Assembly (NCBI GenBank): GCA_039519185.1
Contig: CM076846.1
Span: forward strand, 69,736,666-69,800,665
Source of the DNA: Astragalus membranaceus
Taxonomy: Eukaryota; Streptophyta; Magnoliopsida; Fabales; Fabaceae
DNA length: 64,000 nucleotides
Reading direction: 5' to 3'
Below, in pieces: positions 32,353-43,640 of the stretch (position 1 is its first letter; the number at the start of each line of letters is the position of its first letter). A model generated the notes under the pieces. The model ran no database searches and was not told where the DNA came from. It was given only the letters and a program-made list of their open reading frames with translations. The translations under genes and the position numbers were made by a program.

Positions 32353-32493
32353 ATGTTTTAGATCTTCATCTGTGCAATATCCCAATTTGAGCATAGTTGC
32401 AGCTACATATACTGCTAAACTGATCTTCTTAGAAAATTTGTGACAAGCTTGAGTAACACTTAATCCTCCGGCACTGTGCCCAACCAATATAAC
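32353..32493 (-). pseudogene. Captured exon of a methylesterase (MES) family alpha/beta hydrolase
   Basis: Exactly 141 bases, bounded by TATATAG on the upstream side and GTGAGT on the downstream side, encode VILVGHSAGGLSVTQACHKF, then SKKISLAVYVAATMLK and LGYCTDEDLKH. GHSAGG is the nucleophile elbow with the catalytic Ser, and KKISLAVYVAATML is typical of plant methyl esterases / hydroxynitrile-lyase relatives, which cleave methyl esters of salicylate, jasmonate or auxin. The frame is open and both splice sites look usable, but no neighbouring exon was recognised. It lies inside the CACTA, so capture by the transposon is the simplest reading. Confidence 0.75.
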
Positions 32494-34261
32494 CTATATA
32501 TATATAATATATAAATTCAGCAGTTTTATTTCTTACGAAGATTGTGGGAATAAATTAAAATAATAAAGAATCAACAGACAAAACATCAGATAAAAGAGAA
32601 AGACTTTTTTTTAAAGCAAAAGAAACATATAGAGAGTCTCGATAAAACCTTTTAATATAAAATCTTCCTTATATGGGAAAGAAATTCCCTACTTCCAGGA
32701 AAGAAATGTACAGAAAGTTTCCAGGATTGCTTAAAATGTACAGAAAGTTTAAAATACTCTTAACTTCCAGGATTGCTTTCTTCCCAAATCTAGTTACTAA
32801 TCACGCATATGGGAAAGAAATTCCCTACTTCCCATTCAAAGTTATAGTGAGTGACAGAGCGTCATACGCCACAAATGGACCCTAAGACTGTCACTAGTTT
32901 CACAAATCTTCTCTCTAATCTTCTCTCTCTAATCTCCAACAATTACTCACAAACCATGTTCATGTGTTCCTTAAAGCTCTTTGAGAGAAAAAAAAGGAAG
33001 ACATATCCTTTTCTAAGGGTTGGTTTTTGCCATTTAAACCCAAGAAAAAGCCCTTGGTACCACTTACTTTGAATTTGAATGAGCATGAGATTTGTGTTTT
33101 GTTAACAACATGCTTTCCCTACTTGTGGGTCAACATTACTCCTACTGATCAACTTAGTAATTATTGACTATTGACACTTCGATTTTTTGAATCATTACCC
33201 AACAAACACTCATTACATGCATCAATGATCTAATTCTATCCAAAGATATGTATGTAACACTTTGTAACATCTTAGGACCACCTTTTTTTTCTTCAATATC
33301 TGCAACAAATTGTGTCAACTGGGGTCAACCTAAATTACTCAAGAAGTAGCATGAACATACAACTAACATGTCCCTTCTCCTATTTATTGTTTTCAATTTC
33401 ATTCACTACCCTTGATATTGCCCTAGCTACTAGATTCTTGCGTATATTTTAGACAGACAAAAAGGACATACTATTAAGCCTATGATGGATATAGAAAGAA
33501 AGATGATAGCTAGATTCATATCTATCTTCAGATACCTATCTGTCACTCTCTCTACTGGGAATGAAAAACAAAAGTGGCATGTACAACAATTACTCACAGC
33601 TACAAACATTGTCACTAGTTTCACAAATACATGGAACACTACCAATGCTTTAAGGTTACAATCAAATGCAACAACACAACTACAAATGCCACAAATGCTA
33701 AACTTTCTTCAAATTAGAAACTAAGAGAAATTAGAAAACCAGAACAAATAAAGAAGAAAGGAAGAGAAATTAGAAAACCTGAAAAAGATATGTTTCTACC
33801 TTTCCCCTTCTTCCTCTAGGGCAACGACCACTTTTCCCTCTCACCCACCTATCATGTTGATATATCAACTAAAATAGAACAACACAACCTCAAATTAGAG
33901 AGAGGGAATCATTTTAATAGCAACAAGAAAGAGAAAGAGGAGTGGTTTACCTTTCAGAACCAAAAGAAAGAGAACAGCAGAGGAAGATGGAAGCGACGAC
34001 GGCAGAGAGGAGAGAACGGCGGAGGAAGATGGAAACTTGGCCGAGAGAGCAAGGAAAAGAGAGATGGAGACGAGAGAGATGGAAATGGGGTTCAGGGTTT
34101 CAAACGTGAATGTAATTTTTCAGGGTTTCAAACGTGAATGGAGACGAGAGAGTGTGAAACGAGAGCGAGCGTACGCGAAGAAAGATGGAAACTCGGTCCT
34201 TTTTTTCTTTTTCGATAACCTAGAGTTTCAGTATTTTTTTAATCAAAAAAAAATTACACAT
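32494..34261. other. CACTA interior, right side
   Basis: No gene recognised. The words TATGGGAAAGAAATTCCCTA repeat at about 32673 and 32808, and 33960-34200 is purine-rich (GAGAGAG, GGAAGATGGAAAC words). The ORFs there are low complexity. Confidence 0.4.
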
Positions 34262-34388
34262 ATAAAGACGGATGTAATTTTTCATCCGACTTCGAAGATA
34301 AGCGCCATAAATTTTTTCCCAGGTTTATTACAAAATTGCCACCGCGTCCATATTTTAAGTCGGATATTTTGGCATCCGACTTAAAAAT
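34262..34388. repeat. CACTA subterminal repeats, right
   Basis: Two pairs: AAGACGGATGTAATTT/ATCCGACTTC and TTTAAGTCGGATATTT/CATCCGACTTAAA, matching the left-end set. Confidence 0.8.
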
Positions 34389-34421
34389 TCCCATTCTTTT
34401 CCTATTTTTTCACTAGTGAGA

Positions 34422-35632
34422 TTGATACCTTGACAGCAAAGACTAAAAGTGCATGACTGGAGACTAAACAAAGTTCTTAACACTCACCCCCGAAAAAAGC
34501 AGTCATGTGACTTGTGATAACAACAATAGAGGAATAATCACCGGTGAAGGTTAGATTCGTAAAGTTTTATTCACCTCGATTGAAAATGTGCTTAATGTAG
34601 AAGAACTTTAGAATAGTTTATTAAGTTTTGGTAAATTATGTGATAATTGAAATAGGTAATCCCTAATCTTGGTTCATGAATCATTGGGAACAATATTTGT
34701 AAGGCATGTCAGAATAATAGGAAACAACACAGAGTATTCTGGTCAACCCTCTAGGACTGAGCATATAGAAATTAGATATCACCTTCTTAGAGTTTATGGT
34801 TAGAAAGGCGATAGTGTGATTGAGTTAGTTGAGTCGTCATGAACAGCTAGTTGATATTTTAACAAATCCATTGCAAAAGAAAACTTGGTTCTTCGTTCGT
34901 TCAAATGAGTTTCGATTAAATGGTTCTCAAGTGATTTTATAAGAAATGTGAATTTAAGTGAAATTGTGATTTGTAAATTTTTGCGTGCTCAAGAAGCGAT
35001 TTCTAAAGCGGTTAAAGTGCTATTTTGTTCCTTGAAATCTATTTTGCTCCTGTCACAGTCAATTGCTAGCTCTATTATTTTTTTAAATCGATTTTTCTCC
35101 TGCTATAATACATGCTCACAATCGGTTGTTTGTCTAAAATAATTTTTCTCCCAAAACTCTACTTCCCTTGATCATATTCTGGCTGCCATCACCAACTTTC
35201 AAACTAAGCAGCGTGAAATGTATGAAGCGTAAACAAGAATTTGATGCCTTAAAACAATTGCTTAACAGATTTTGAGACTCATGTTGGCTTTTACTAGTTT
35301 TGATGAAATATTCTCTTCATGGTATCGAATATTATTTTTTTGGTTTTGATGATTATTTATTTTATAAATCTGCAATGGTTCATTTACCTTGTCAAATAGC
35401 TGTGTTGTTCGATTCGCAAACTATGTCTCACAGTCTCCCTTTTGATCATGATAAAAAGGGGGTGAAATATATATAGGATTGATATAGAATTGTCATTTTG
35501 CATCTAATCATTGAGATAGGGGAGCATCAAGTGAGGGGGAGTCCTCTCGCATATCATGCATTATTTTGTTTGATGAACTAACCTCCCACCCAAAGATGGG
35601 TACAGTTTTGTCATCATCAAAAAGGGGGAGAA
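34422..35632 (+). pseudogene. Second SIRE internal region after the CACTA: pol remnants and polypurine tract
   Basis: It resumes at ATTGATACCTTGACAGCA, the continuation of 22797. Order and joins are as in 13490-14687: protease edge, NICKACQ trace, then the RNase H tail. This copy keeps GVVMNS-like bases (GAGTCGTCATGAACAGC) that the first copy has lost. It ends with AAAAAGGGGGAGAA at 35619-35632. Confidence 0.8.
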
Positions 35633-36047
35633 TGTGGTTATATTGCTTTTGCAGGTTAGGTTTTGATGATGATGCGTCCGAAGTCAAAATGACAAGCAGG
35701 TTGGGTTTTGATGTTGTGTTCAAAGCGGAAAATGACAAAGCGAAAATCCAAGGCAAACAAGACTCAAGAAGTAAGGGTAGTCTCTAGGGTTTGGGTCGTG
35801 TCTTAGGATATTTTGTAAGCCGCTTCTGAGGGTCATCTCATCTCACAGTTTCATAGCTTTCACAATTTTCAAAATGCATGCATGCACATAGGTAAGGCAC
35901 GTAACATAAAAACTATTTTATCAAAGTGAGAAATCGATTCATGCTTTCTTCCATAAAGCCAAGAATCGATTTCCAACTCTTCTCAAAAGATAGAAATCGA
36001 TTTCCAACTCATTTCCTAAAGACAAGAATCGATTCCCATACTGTTTC

Positions 36048-36408
36048 TGTTCTGTACCTAGCAATATATTGTTGGCTCCTGTTGGTAGGTCTCTTGCTGC
36101 CCTGACAGGAAGTTAGTGAGTGCCGGGGGTACCTACAAAGCCACTCTGACGCTCAAGTCAGTATGAGAATAAGCTAGTGAATTTGCAAGGAAAGAGTGTG
36201 TACCTTGTAAATGGCTATGCGAGCCTGTATTTATAGGGAATCGTGCCCGTTTGTGCATCGTTAGATCAGCAGAATTGATCTTAACCATCCAAGCGTGATT
36301 GGGCTTGTATGTTGTGGATATGGGCCAAAGTGATTGGGCCAATCCATATCCATTGCTAAATGCACCTCCTGGAATTGCTAAATGGACCTCTTGGTCCAGT
36401 CCAGAACA
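36048..36408 (-). repeat. 3' LTR of element C (361 bases)
   Basis: TGTTCTG at 36048 and CAGAACA at 36402-36408 are inverted LTR termini. On the minus strand a TATA box (36228-36235) and the motif GACTTGAGCGTCAGAGTGGC are present; the LTR of element D (56329-56739) has the matching GACTTGGGCGTCGGAGTGTC. The adjoining GTTTCCCCCCAAG (36409-36421) is the polypurine tract read in reverse. Confidence 0.85.
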
Positions 36409-36578
36409 GTTTCCCCCCAAGCCGAGATTATTCCGGAGGATGGTCTTGGCTTGAAGGACTTTCGTTGATTCGCCGGATTTGTGAAGTCGCGTGGGACATT
36501 GCCTTTGTAACGACTGTATTTCTAGGGTTCTACTCTCTAGAATAAAAATAAAAATTTCATCCTCACCTATTCACCTTC

Positions 36579-36586
36579 TATAAATA
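36579..36586 (+). promoter_or_regulatory. TATA-like box upstream of the antisense ORF of element C
   Basis: TATAAATA in CTTCTATAAATAGGTGAG, plus strand, outside the LTR and facing the extra ORF, about 930 bases upstream of its ATG. A leader intron or the GGCGCC-rich leader would fill the distance. Confidence 0.45.
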
Positions 36587-36753
36587 GGTGAGTCAAGGCT
36601 CCACGTGGTCCACACTTGAAACTTTTTGGAGGAGTAAGGATTAGGTTTCTTTGGAGCATCTACTTGAAGAGGAGAAGGGAGGTGGAATCTACTTGCTTCA
36701 ACGTTTCTCCTCCTCAGTAAGTGTTTGTTTTTGTTTTCGTTTGCGTTGTTGAT

Positions 36754-37180
36754 GGCACCCTCGTGGGCGCCTTGGGCGCCTTGCCATGTTGTCTTGGCTG
36801 CCGCCTCTTGGAGCAGGATATGGCGCCCTCAAGGGCGCCATGGGCGCCTTGTCATGTTGATCTGGCCGCCGCCTCTTGGGGCAGGATCTGACACCCCCAT
36901 GGGTGCCATGGGCGCCGTGTCTTGTTGATCTGGGTGCCGCCTCTTGGGGCAGGATCTGGCGCCCCCATGGGAGCCATGGGTGCCTTGTCAAGCTGTCTTG
37001 GCGCTAGGGTTTGCGAAGGGGATCTGGCGCCCACCTGGGCGCCTTGGGCGCTGTGTTTATGTTGCCTTGGTGCCCTGCCAGGCGCCCTCTTGGGTGCCGC
37101 CTGTAGCTGCCTTGGCGCCCTGCCAGGCGCCCTCTTGGGTGCCGCCTGTGGTTCACTTGGCGCCTTCGTAGGCGACTTTG
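36754..37180 (+). repeat. GGCGCC-rich minisatellite in the leader of the antisense ORF
   Basis: Many GGCGCC (and one-base variants GGTGCC, GGCACC) in pairs, e.g. GGCGCCCTCAAGGGCGCC and GGCGCCCTGCCAGGCGCC. Longer units (GCCGCCTCTTGG.GCAGGAT, about 80 bases) repeat. The ORFs here (Pro/Trp/Ala-rich) exist in every frame and are by-products. Confidence 0.8.
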
Positions 37181-37511
37181 TCCTTGGTTTCTACTTGTAT
37201 TTTATTTGTTGTTGCTAATCCTGTCCCTTAGCCTATTTTTTCTTTCTTGGTGAAATTTCAGGGCTTGCTTAGTGCCAAGGGGAATTGCTTCTTCTGTTTT
37301 CTCTAGTATTTGTTTGGCATTTCCACGAGCTTTGCTGCTTCTAATTTGATTAATGTAATCTTTGGCTGACCTTTAACTTGCATTTCTAGTTTTCTTGCTT
37401 TCGAGAACGTCTTGTTTCGTTGAAGTCTCCATCCTCTGGAGGGGGGTTGTCTACAAATTTTTTGTCGGTTTCGTAACTGCTTGTTTTTCCCCCTTTCCTG
37501 CAGGTTGAGAG

Positions 37512-39370
37512 ATGGCGAGGACGAAGGAGACAGGCCGGACGAACGGGGTGTATCCCGGTCCCATTCCTGTTATAAGGCTGGCTGGCTATCCTGTCGGGGG
37601 AGAGCCGTCTGCAATAGGTGATGATATCGTGCCTTTGGAGGAAGCGGGCATACCTGGCTTTATTGCTTCCTCTTCTGATGATGATCTTCTATATGAGCAT
37701 GAAGTGGTGGAGATTGGCGGTTCTAATTATGACTGGGTTGCTCGTGCAGTTCGTTCCACCAGGAGTTTCTACCTTCCGGGGTAAGAGCCCCCCTGCTACC
37801 TACAGGAAGCACTGGGAGGTGACTGGCGGGTTGAGGTGGTTGACCCCCATGATAGAGTGTGCCGAATTCCCGATGGTAGGATGTTCAAGATGTTCCACAG
37901 TGTGGTTCATAAAATACAGGTTTCCCCATTATTTACGCCATTTCAACTGGAGGTTTTAAACCACCTTCAGATAGCTCCATCTCAACTCCACCCCAATTCA
38001 TGGTGCTTTGTGAGGTGTTTCGAATTTGTGATGAAAGTTTTGCAAAGGAAGTGTAACCTGAGAGTCTTCTTGACTATTTTCGAGGTGCAGCGTCGTCGAG
38101 ACTCTTCGGGTGGCACCATTCATTATGAGTTTGTATGTTTGAAGTGTCAGACAAGCTTTGCTTTCTTTCAAGTGCATTCGGATAATCAGCATGATTGGAG
38201 GTTTAAGTACTTTTACCTTGTCCCCTGTAGTCAGAAAGCTGTGGATAACATGGGTTTCTTTGATGAACAAGGGTGTTTGATTCGGGATAAGTTTCATTTG
38301 GGTGGTGTAATGCTGACGTTGATCATACTTCTCCGTCTTATCGTGTCCTCCCGTCTGAGTTATCAGAGCCCGAGCTGAGGACTTTAAATATGCTTAAGAA
38401 AATTTTCGGTCGCTTGTCCACTAAGCCACAGAAGATTTTGTATGGTGAGCTATCAAAGGCTTCAACGATTCCTGAAGCTGCTAAGCTCTTAGGTTGCTTG
38501 TTTGGTTTGGTGTGCCTTTATTTTCTCCTTCGTTTAACTCTTTACTTATGTTCCTGATTTGTTTCATTGTTGTTTTGCAGACAAGATGGTCGCTCCATTT
38601 TCCTTTAATGACTTGGGTTCTTGGGCAGGGAGGAAGAAACCTTTAGGTGCCAAATCTAATGAGGCAAGCAGTCCAACTCATGCTAAACGTCCCCCTCTCG
38701 TGTCTGACGAAGAAGGTGAAATTTCCTTTACTCCCGATGAGCGCGATCACTTCTGGGAGCACCCTTTCGAACTTGCCATTCGTATGGTCAAGGCAGGGGA
38801 GAGTCTGCATGCGAAGTGGGGAGCTGAGAAGGGGTGTGGATCTCGTTCAGGTAATACTTTTGATTTATTTCTCTAGGCCTTTTAGATATCTTATAGGTTG
38901 GAATCTTTAACCATGTTGTGTTGCTTTTCCCTTTATGTAGGGTTGACCGAGGAGAGGGATCGGCTTATCCGGATAAGAGCCGGCTTCAGGTGGATCTGCA
39001 TGGAGCATTGGAATCTGCCCGCCGGGCCGAAGAGACTGCTCGCCAGTGTCAGAAGGACCAGGAGGAGTACAAGAAGATAGTGGAGGAGCTCCGATCCGAA
39101 TTGGATAGTATGAAGAAACAGAGGGCTGAAGCTGAGGAGAAGGTGCAGATGGTGGCCGGGCAGGCTGTAGACCTTTCCTATGCCGTCTATGATAAGGCGA
39201 TTAGCCATGTTCAGTGTCTGTATCCGGAAGCCGTTCTAGAGTCGACTGTCTTTCAATTTAATCATGAGGTTCGGGACGGGAGGATTGTCAAATATCACTC
39301 CAACGGGGTTGACTTCGATGTCGTTGCCCCCGTGATTATTTCTTTTAGTTCAGTTGCTTTGATCGTGTAA
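37512..39370 (+). pseudogene. Extra ORF of a Tat element (Transposase_28 / 'putative gypsy type transposon' family), antisense to gag-pol
   Basis: The first part (ATG 37512) reads MARTKETGRTNGVYPGPIPV and an acidic region, then loses frame near 37784. The core (37836-38330) holds FTPFQLEVLNHLQIAPSQLH, PNSWCFVRCFEFVMKVL and a Cys-rich FVCLKCQTSFAFF stretch. A third block (38580-38851) is followed by an apparent intron (38852-38940, GT..AG). The last block (to 39370) is a coiled coil (ESARRAEETARQCQKDQEEY, RSELDSMKKQRAEAEEK) with a conserved end VQCLYPEAVLE..VRDGRIV. The same architecture is in element D on the opposite strand to its LTR. Function unknown; related genes are transcribed in other Tat elements. 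Frameshifts near 37784 and 38970. Confidence 0.75.
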
Positions 39371-39621
39371 TTTTTCATTGACTCGTTGAATTTCATTTTG
39401 TATCTTGCTTAATGGAGCCTTGCTGTCTCCGGGGAGATTTTTATATTACATTTACATCCCAACGGGGTTGACTTCGATGTCATTGCCCACTAATATCTTG
39501 TGTTGCCTTTTGAAACGTCCATGTGTTTTCTTTGTATGGCTTGCGCTGGATGACCTCAGGCGTAAGTCATCGCCATGTGCCTCTAAATGTATAATCTCAT
39601 ATCGCCTCGTGGGAAAGACAA

Positions 39622-40065
39622 CTCTGGGGGCAGTTTATCAGAACTCGGTCTAAATTTAACTCGCCCATCAGAGGTTGCGACATGTTCAAAGTCGCTTCGC
39701 GCCTCATGGGACTCTGGGAGCAGTTTATCAGAACACGGTCTGAATATAACTCGCCCACCAGAGGTTGCGACATGTTCAAAGCCGCTTCGCGCCTCGTGGG
39801 ACTCTGGGGCAGTGTATCAGAACACTGTCTGAATATAACTCGCCCATCAGAGGTTGTGACACGTTTAAAGTCATTTTGTGCCTCGTGGCAAAGATAACTC
39901 TGGGGCCAGTTTATCAGAACACGGTCTGAATATAACTCGCCCATCAGAGGTTGCGACACGTTTAAAGTCGCTTCGTGCCTTGTGGCAAAGATAACTCTTG
40001 GGGCAGTTTATCAGAACACGAACTGAATTTAACTCGTCCATCAGAGGTTGCGACATTCTAATGTC
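39622..40065. repeat. Five tandem repeats of 90-96 bases (unit 1)
   Basis: Copies start with CTCTGGGGGCAGTTTATCAG at about 39622, 39712, 39802, 39898 and 39994 and contain ACTCGCCCATCAGAGGTTGC. They lie between the antisense ORF and the protease. Tat elements often carry such arrays near the 3' end. Confidence 0.85.
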
Positions 40066-40498
40066 GCTTCGTGAAACGAGTAGGTCGACTCGTGCCTCGG
40101 TTTGTAGGGAAGCGCAAATGATCGTAGCATCGATCACATGCCACCCCTTTTACCGTCAGGCATTGCATAGTTGCCTGGTCCCCCGTCGCTAGTGTTAGGA
40201 CCTGGCTTTCTGTTCTGCAAGTAATAGTAAATATTGCTAAAATGATATTTTTGAATCATAAACAGTAAAATTTCATTAATTCATTCATGCGTGCTATCAG
40301 TCCACGCTACTACATTGTTTAATACGAAAGCAAAGCTTAAGCAACCAACTTCTTGAGCTGAATAATGTTCTAGGCATTAGGATCAACAGCCAGATGGTGG
40401 CAGGCTACCTCGAGTGGTATCCCTGGCCCATCTGCTGCAGATCAGGGAAACAGGTCCCCATTCTCCTTTGGGTGGATGGTGAGTTTCTCTTTAACCTC
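40066..40498 (-). other. Deletion junction region of element C
   Basis: On the minus strand residues like DGDLFP.SAADGPGIPLEVAC and HHLAVDPNA are the linker before reverse transcriptase in Tat pol; then unrelated non-coding sequence follows (about 40375 downward). The same join is at 43960-43990. Confidence 0.65.
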
Positions 40499-41326
40499 CT
40501 AGAGGAGGTCAGAACACTCTTCATCCGGCTGGAACCTCTTCATACGCTTTTTCGGCTCCTTAGTGAGGGTGGAATTTTCCTCCTCTTCCTCACTATCTGA
40601 ATCACCTCTGGCATCCCAGTCTGCCAAATTTACCTCAGCTTCTTCTTTGAGTTCATTGCCTGAGTTTCTCACCTCAGTAGTCTCTCTTCTTTCTTCCTTA
40701 AAACTCATATAGAAACACCTGCGTGTTGCTCCCAGGTCCGCCTGAAGGGTCACAATCTTATTCTCCAAACTGTAGAATTTCATCTTCAGATGAACCGTTG
40801 AGGTGACTGCCTCCAACTTTCCCAGTGTGGGCCTCCCAATGATGCATTGGTAGACCGACTTGCACGGGAGGACTAGGAAGGGTGTTTTCACAATTCTAAA
40901 CAAGGGTGGTTTACCATCGGGGTCTCCATAGGTGACCATCATCTCTAGGTGGCCCAGTGGTTTAGCTTTGGACCTGTTGAACCCGGTTAAGTCCCCTCCT
41001 CGGTATGGAGTCAGGTCGTCGGGGGAGATTTTCAGCACTTGCAGCAAGTCTTCAAAGATGATGTCTACTGCACTTCCCTGGTCGACCAGGATTCTCCTTA
41101 CCTCAATGTTGGCCATAATGGCAGTGAGAAGCAACGGGACGTGTTTGTTCGGTTTTCCATCAAGAAAATCATCGTCGTCAAAGGATAAGGGTGGTCTGGT
41201 TGGTCCCTTCCTAGGGGCTAAGGTTGATGCAACGCTCAAAATCTCCTTCCACTTCCTTTTCATTGATTTGTTTGATCCCCAATCATCAAGGGGGTTACTC
41301 CCGTGAATCACCATGGCCACTGGCAT
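40499..41326 (-). CDS. Tat gypsy protease region, unit 1 (275 codons, open)
   Basis: The frame starts MPVAMVIHGSNPLDDWGSNK and contains the retropepsin motif ILVDQGSAVDIIF (DQGS in place of DTG/DSG, usual for Tat elements), then LLQVLKISPDDLTPYRGGDL, PFLVLPCKSVYQCIIGRPTL and a long acidic tail (DSDSEEEEEN). Retropepsin cuts the gag-pol polyprotein. The frame ends where reverse transcriptase should follow. Nearly identical to unit 2 (44076 onward) where that is not interrupted. Confidence 0.85.
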   Translation of the reverse strand: MPVAMVIHGSNPLDDWGSNKSMKRKWKEILSVASTLAPRKGPTRPPLSFDDDDFLDGKPNKHVPLLLTAIMANIEVRRILVDQGSAVDIIFEDLLQVLKISPDDLTPYRGGDLTGFNRSKAKPLGHLEMMVTYGDPDGKPPLFRIVKTPFLVLPCKSVYQCIIGRPTLGKLEAVTSTVHLKMKFYSLENKIVTLQADLGATRRCFYMSFKEERRETTEVRNSGNELKEEAEVNLADWDARGDSDSEEEEENSTLTKEPKKRMKRFQPDEECSDLL

Positions 41327-41501
41327 TCCTTTGGATCTTCGGTATCTTCTCTCTCGGCAAAATCGCTATCGTCGTCTTTGACCCCCTCATCGGCTGGGGC
41401 CTTCCCCTTCTTAGGGGACCTAGATATTCTGGCGGGGGATCGGCCTCTTTTGCGCGAGCTGTTTTCCTCTATAGATCATTTCCTCTATCTTCTTTCAGAG
41501 C

Positions 41502-42784
41502 TCAGCAGCCATTGGTATCGTGGCCTCCGCTTTGATGATAGCGGTACCATTTCCTCAAGGGGTTCTGACAAACCTTTAGCACTAAGGGCTGCAGTTTCCT
41601 GATGCTCTTGAACTCAGCGTTAGCACATTCAGCCAGGATCTGGGCTCGAGTCGCGGTGAGGGGGGTAAGCTCTGTGAATTTGCGGGGGCGCACCTCACGA
41701 TGCCCGCCTCCTGCTACCTTTCGCTGGCGGACTTCCCTGGCGTCTTCCCTATCGCCCCCTACCTTGGCTGCCTCGCGGTAAGCCATATCGTCCTCTTCGT
41801 AATCCATATATTTCTGAGACCTTCGAAGGAACTCGCCCAAGTTCCTCGGTTTGTTGAATCCTACATCCATCTGGAAAAGACTTCCTTTTCTTAAACCGTC
41901 TTTCATCCAGAACAACCTTGTCCTCCAAATTTCGAACGCACGAAGCCTCCTTGTTGAAACGCTCAATGTACTCTCTTAGTGTCTCATTGTCATGCTGCCT
42001 GACGGCCATCAGTACTTCTTTCGATTTGGGTTTCAACCGGGTGGCAGTGAAACGAGCTATGAACATTCTCGCCTGCTGCCCCCATGAGGAAATGGAGTTC
42101 GGCCTTAGCTCTTGAAACCACTCTAACGCGGAATTCTCGAGAGTGAGGGGGAAGATTTTGCACTGGACAGGTTCCCTAGCGCCTCTATAGCGCATCATCA
42201 GGGAGAAGTGTGCCAGATGGCGGTCTGGATCTCCGGTTCCGTCCTACATCTTGAGATTTGGGAGCTTCTCCAAGGCCCTTGGGATTCGGCATTCATCCAC
42301 TCTTCGAGTGAAAGGTCCTTCTTCTGACAACCCTCTTGAGTTTCGGGGAGAGGTATCTTCATAGTCCAACTCTTGATACCTGCGTCGGTCGGGGGATCTC
42401 TTCGATGGCGATCCCCGGCGGTGCCTCCGGTGGGTATCGACCCGGTTCCTTGACCTCTCACAAGAATCAGGGGATGCACGTGAGGAGGTCCTGGAGTGGG
42501 AGTCGTGAGGCTGGTAGGTATCATCTGGAGGGGATGTTGGAGGTGAGCCTGACCCTCTATGCCTATGACACCGATGGGGAGAGTGATGCACGGGCCTTTC
42601 GCCTTGGGGTAGAACGATGGACGTGATGCCTCTGAGGGGGAGACCGATGGCGCTTTGAAGTCACCACCGTTGGAGGAAGGGTTCCCCTGCTGGGTGGAGG
42701 CTGCTCAGAAAGGGAGCCTACCCGCCTTTCAATTTCCCTTAGGCAAGCTTCTTGTTGCAGCATAGCTTGAGTGCGATTGGCCAT
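41502..42784 (-). pseudogene. Tat gypsy gag, unit 1, frameshifted
   Basis: Minus-strand pieces in three frames: MANRTQAMLQQEACLREIER (42784), an Arg/Ser/Pro-rich linker to VDECRIPRALEKLPNLKM (to 42244), the Retrotrans_gag domain (LTLENSALEWFQELRPNSIS, VRQHDNETLREYIERFNKEA, to about 41960) and the nucleocapsid side (PRNLGEFLRRSQKYMDYEED, KWYRYHQSGGHDTNGC). A stop separates KLPNLKM from DGTGDPDRHLAHF. Gag forms particles. The unit 2 copy is less damaged. Confidence 0.8.
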
Positions 42785-42946
42785 GTTCAGTGTCTGTATC
42801 GGGAAGCCGTTCTAGAGTCGAGTGTCTTTCAATTTGATCATGAGGTTCGGGACGGGAGGATTGTCAAATATCACTCCAACGGGGTTGACTTCGATGTCGT
42901 TGCCCCCCTGATTATTTCTTTCAGTTCAAATGCTTTGATCGTGTAA
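42781..42946 (+). pseudogene. Second copy of the end of the antisense ORF (unit 2)
   Basis: From CCATGTTCAGTGTCTGTATC the text repeats 39205-39370 (VQCLYREAVLES, VRDGRIVKYHSNGVDFDVVA). It is fused to the first codons of gag unit 1 on the other strand; the shared word GCGATT-GCCATGTTCAG marks the junction. Confidence 0.85.
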
Positions 42947-43197
42947 TTTTTATTTGACTCGTTGAATTTCATTTTGTATCTTGCTTAATGGAGCCTTGCT
43001 GTCTTCAGGGAGATTTTTATATTACATTTACACCCCAACGGGGTTGACTTCGATGTCATTGCTCGCTGATATCTTGGGTTGCCTTTTGAAACGTCCATGT
43101 GTTTCCTTTGTATGGCTTGCGCTGGATGACCCCAGGTGTAAGTCATCGCCTTGTGCCTCTAAATGTATAATCTCATATCGCCTCGTGGGAAAGACAG

Positions 43198-43640
43198 CTC
43201 TGGGGGCAGTTTATCAGAACTCGGTCTGAATTTAACTCGCCCATCAGAGGTTGCGACATGTTCAAAGTCGCTTCGCGCCTCGTGGGACTCTGGGGGCAGT
43301 TTATCAGAACACGGTCTGAATATAACTCGCCCACCAGAGGTTGCGACATGTTCAAAGTCGCTTCGTGCCTCGTGGGACTCTGGGGTAGTTTATCAGAACA
43401 CGGTCTGAATATAACTCGCCCATCAGAGGTTGTGACACGTGTAAAGTCGTTTTGTGCCTCGTGGCAAAGATAACTCTGGGGGCAGTTTATCAGAACACGG
43501 TCTGAATATAACTCGCCCATCAGAGGTTGCGACACGTTTAAAGTCACTTCGTGCCTTGTGGCAAAGATAACTCTGGGGGCAGTTTATCAGAACACGGTCT
43601 GAATTTAACTCGCCCATCAGAGGTTGCGACATTCTAATGT
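43198..43640. repeat. Five tandem repeats of 90-96 bases (unit 2)
   Basis: Same array as 39622-40065, slightly diverged, in the duplicated block. Confidence 0.85.

Larger units (their letters stand above)
22798..34418 (-). mobile_element. CACTA (En/Spm) transposon, 11.6 kb, TSD AGA
   Basis: It starts CACTAGTGGAAAAAA and ends TTTTTTCACTAGTG, flanked by AGA at 22795-22797 and 34419-34421. The related site in the first SIRE copy (GGCAGATTGATACC, about 13485-13498) is uninterrupted and has one AGA, proving both borders and the 3-bp duplication. It contains two minus-strand genes, a TNPA-like/ULP1 gene (23387-26691) and a TNP2-like transposase (26876-30081), paired AAGTCGGAT repeats near both ends, and a captured methylesterase exon. 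Confidence 0.95.

Noticed and set aside
36698..37218. Pro/Ala/Trp-rich ORFs of 60-98 codons
   Set aside because: Open in all frames over the GGCGCC repeats; best read as leader sequence.
40932..41602. Plus-strand ORFs of about 100-124 codons
   Set aside because: Complements of the minus-strand gag-protease; no own features.
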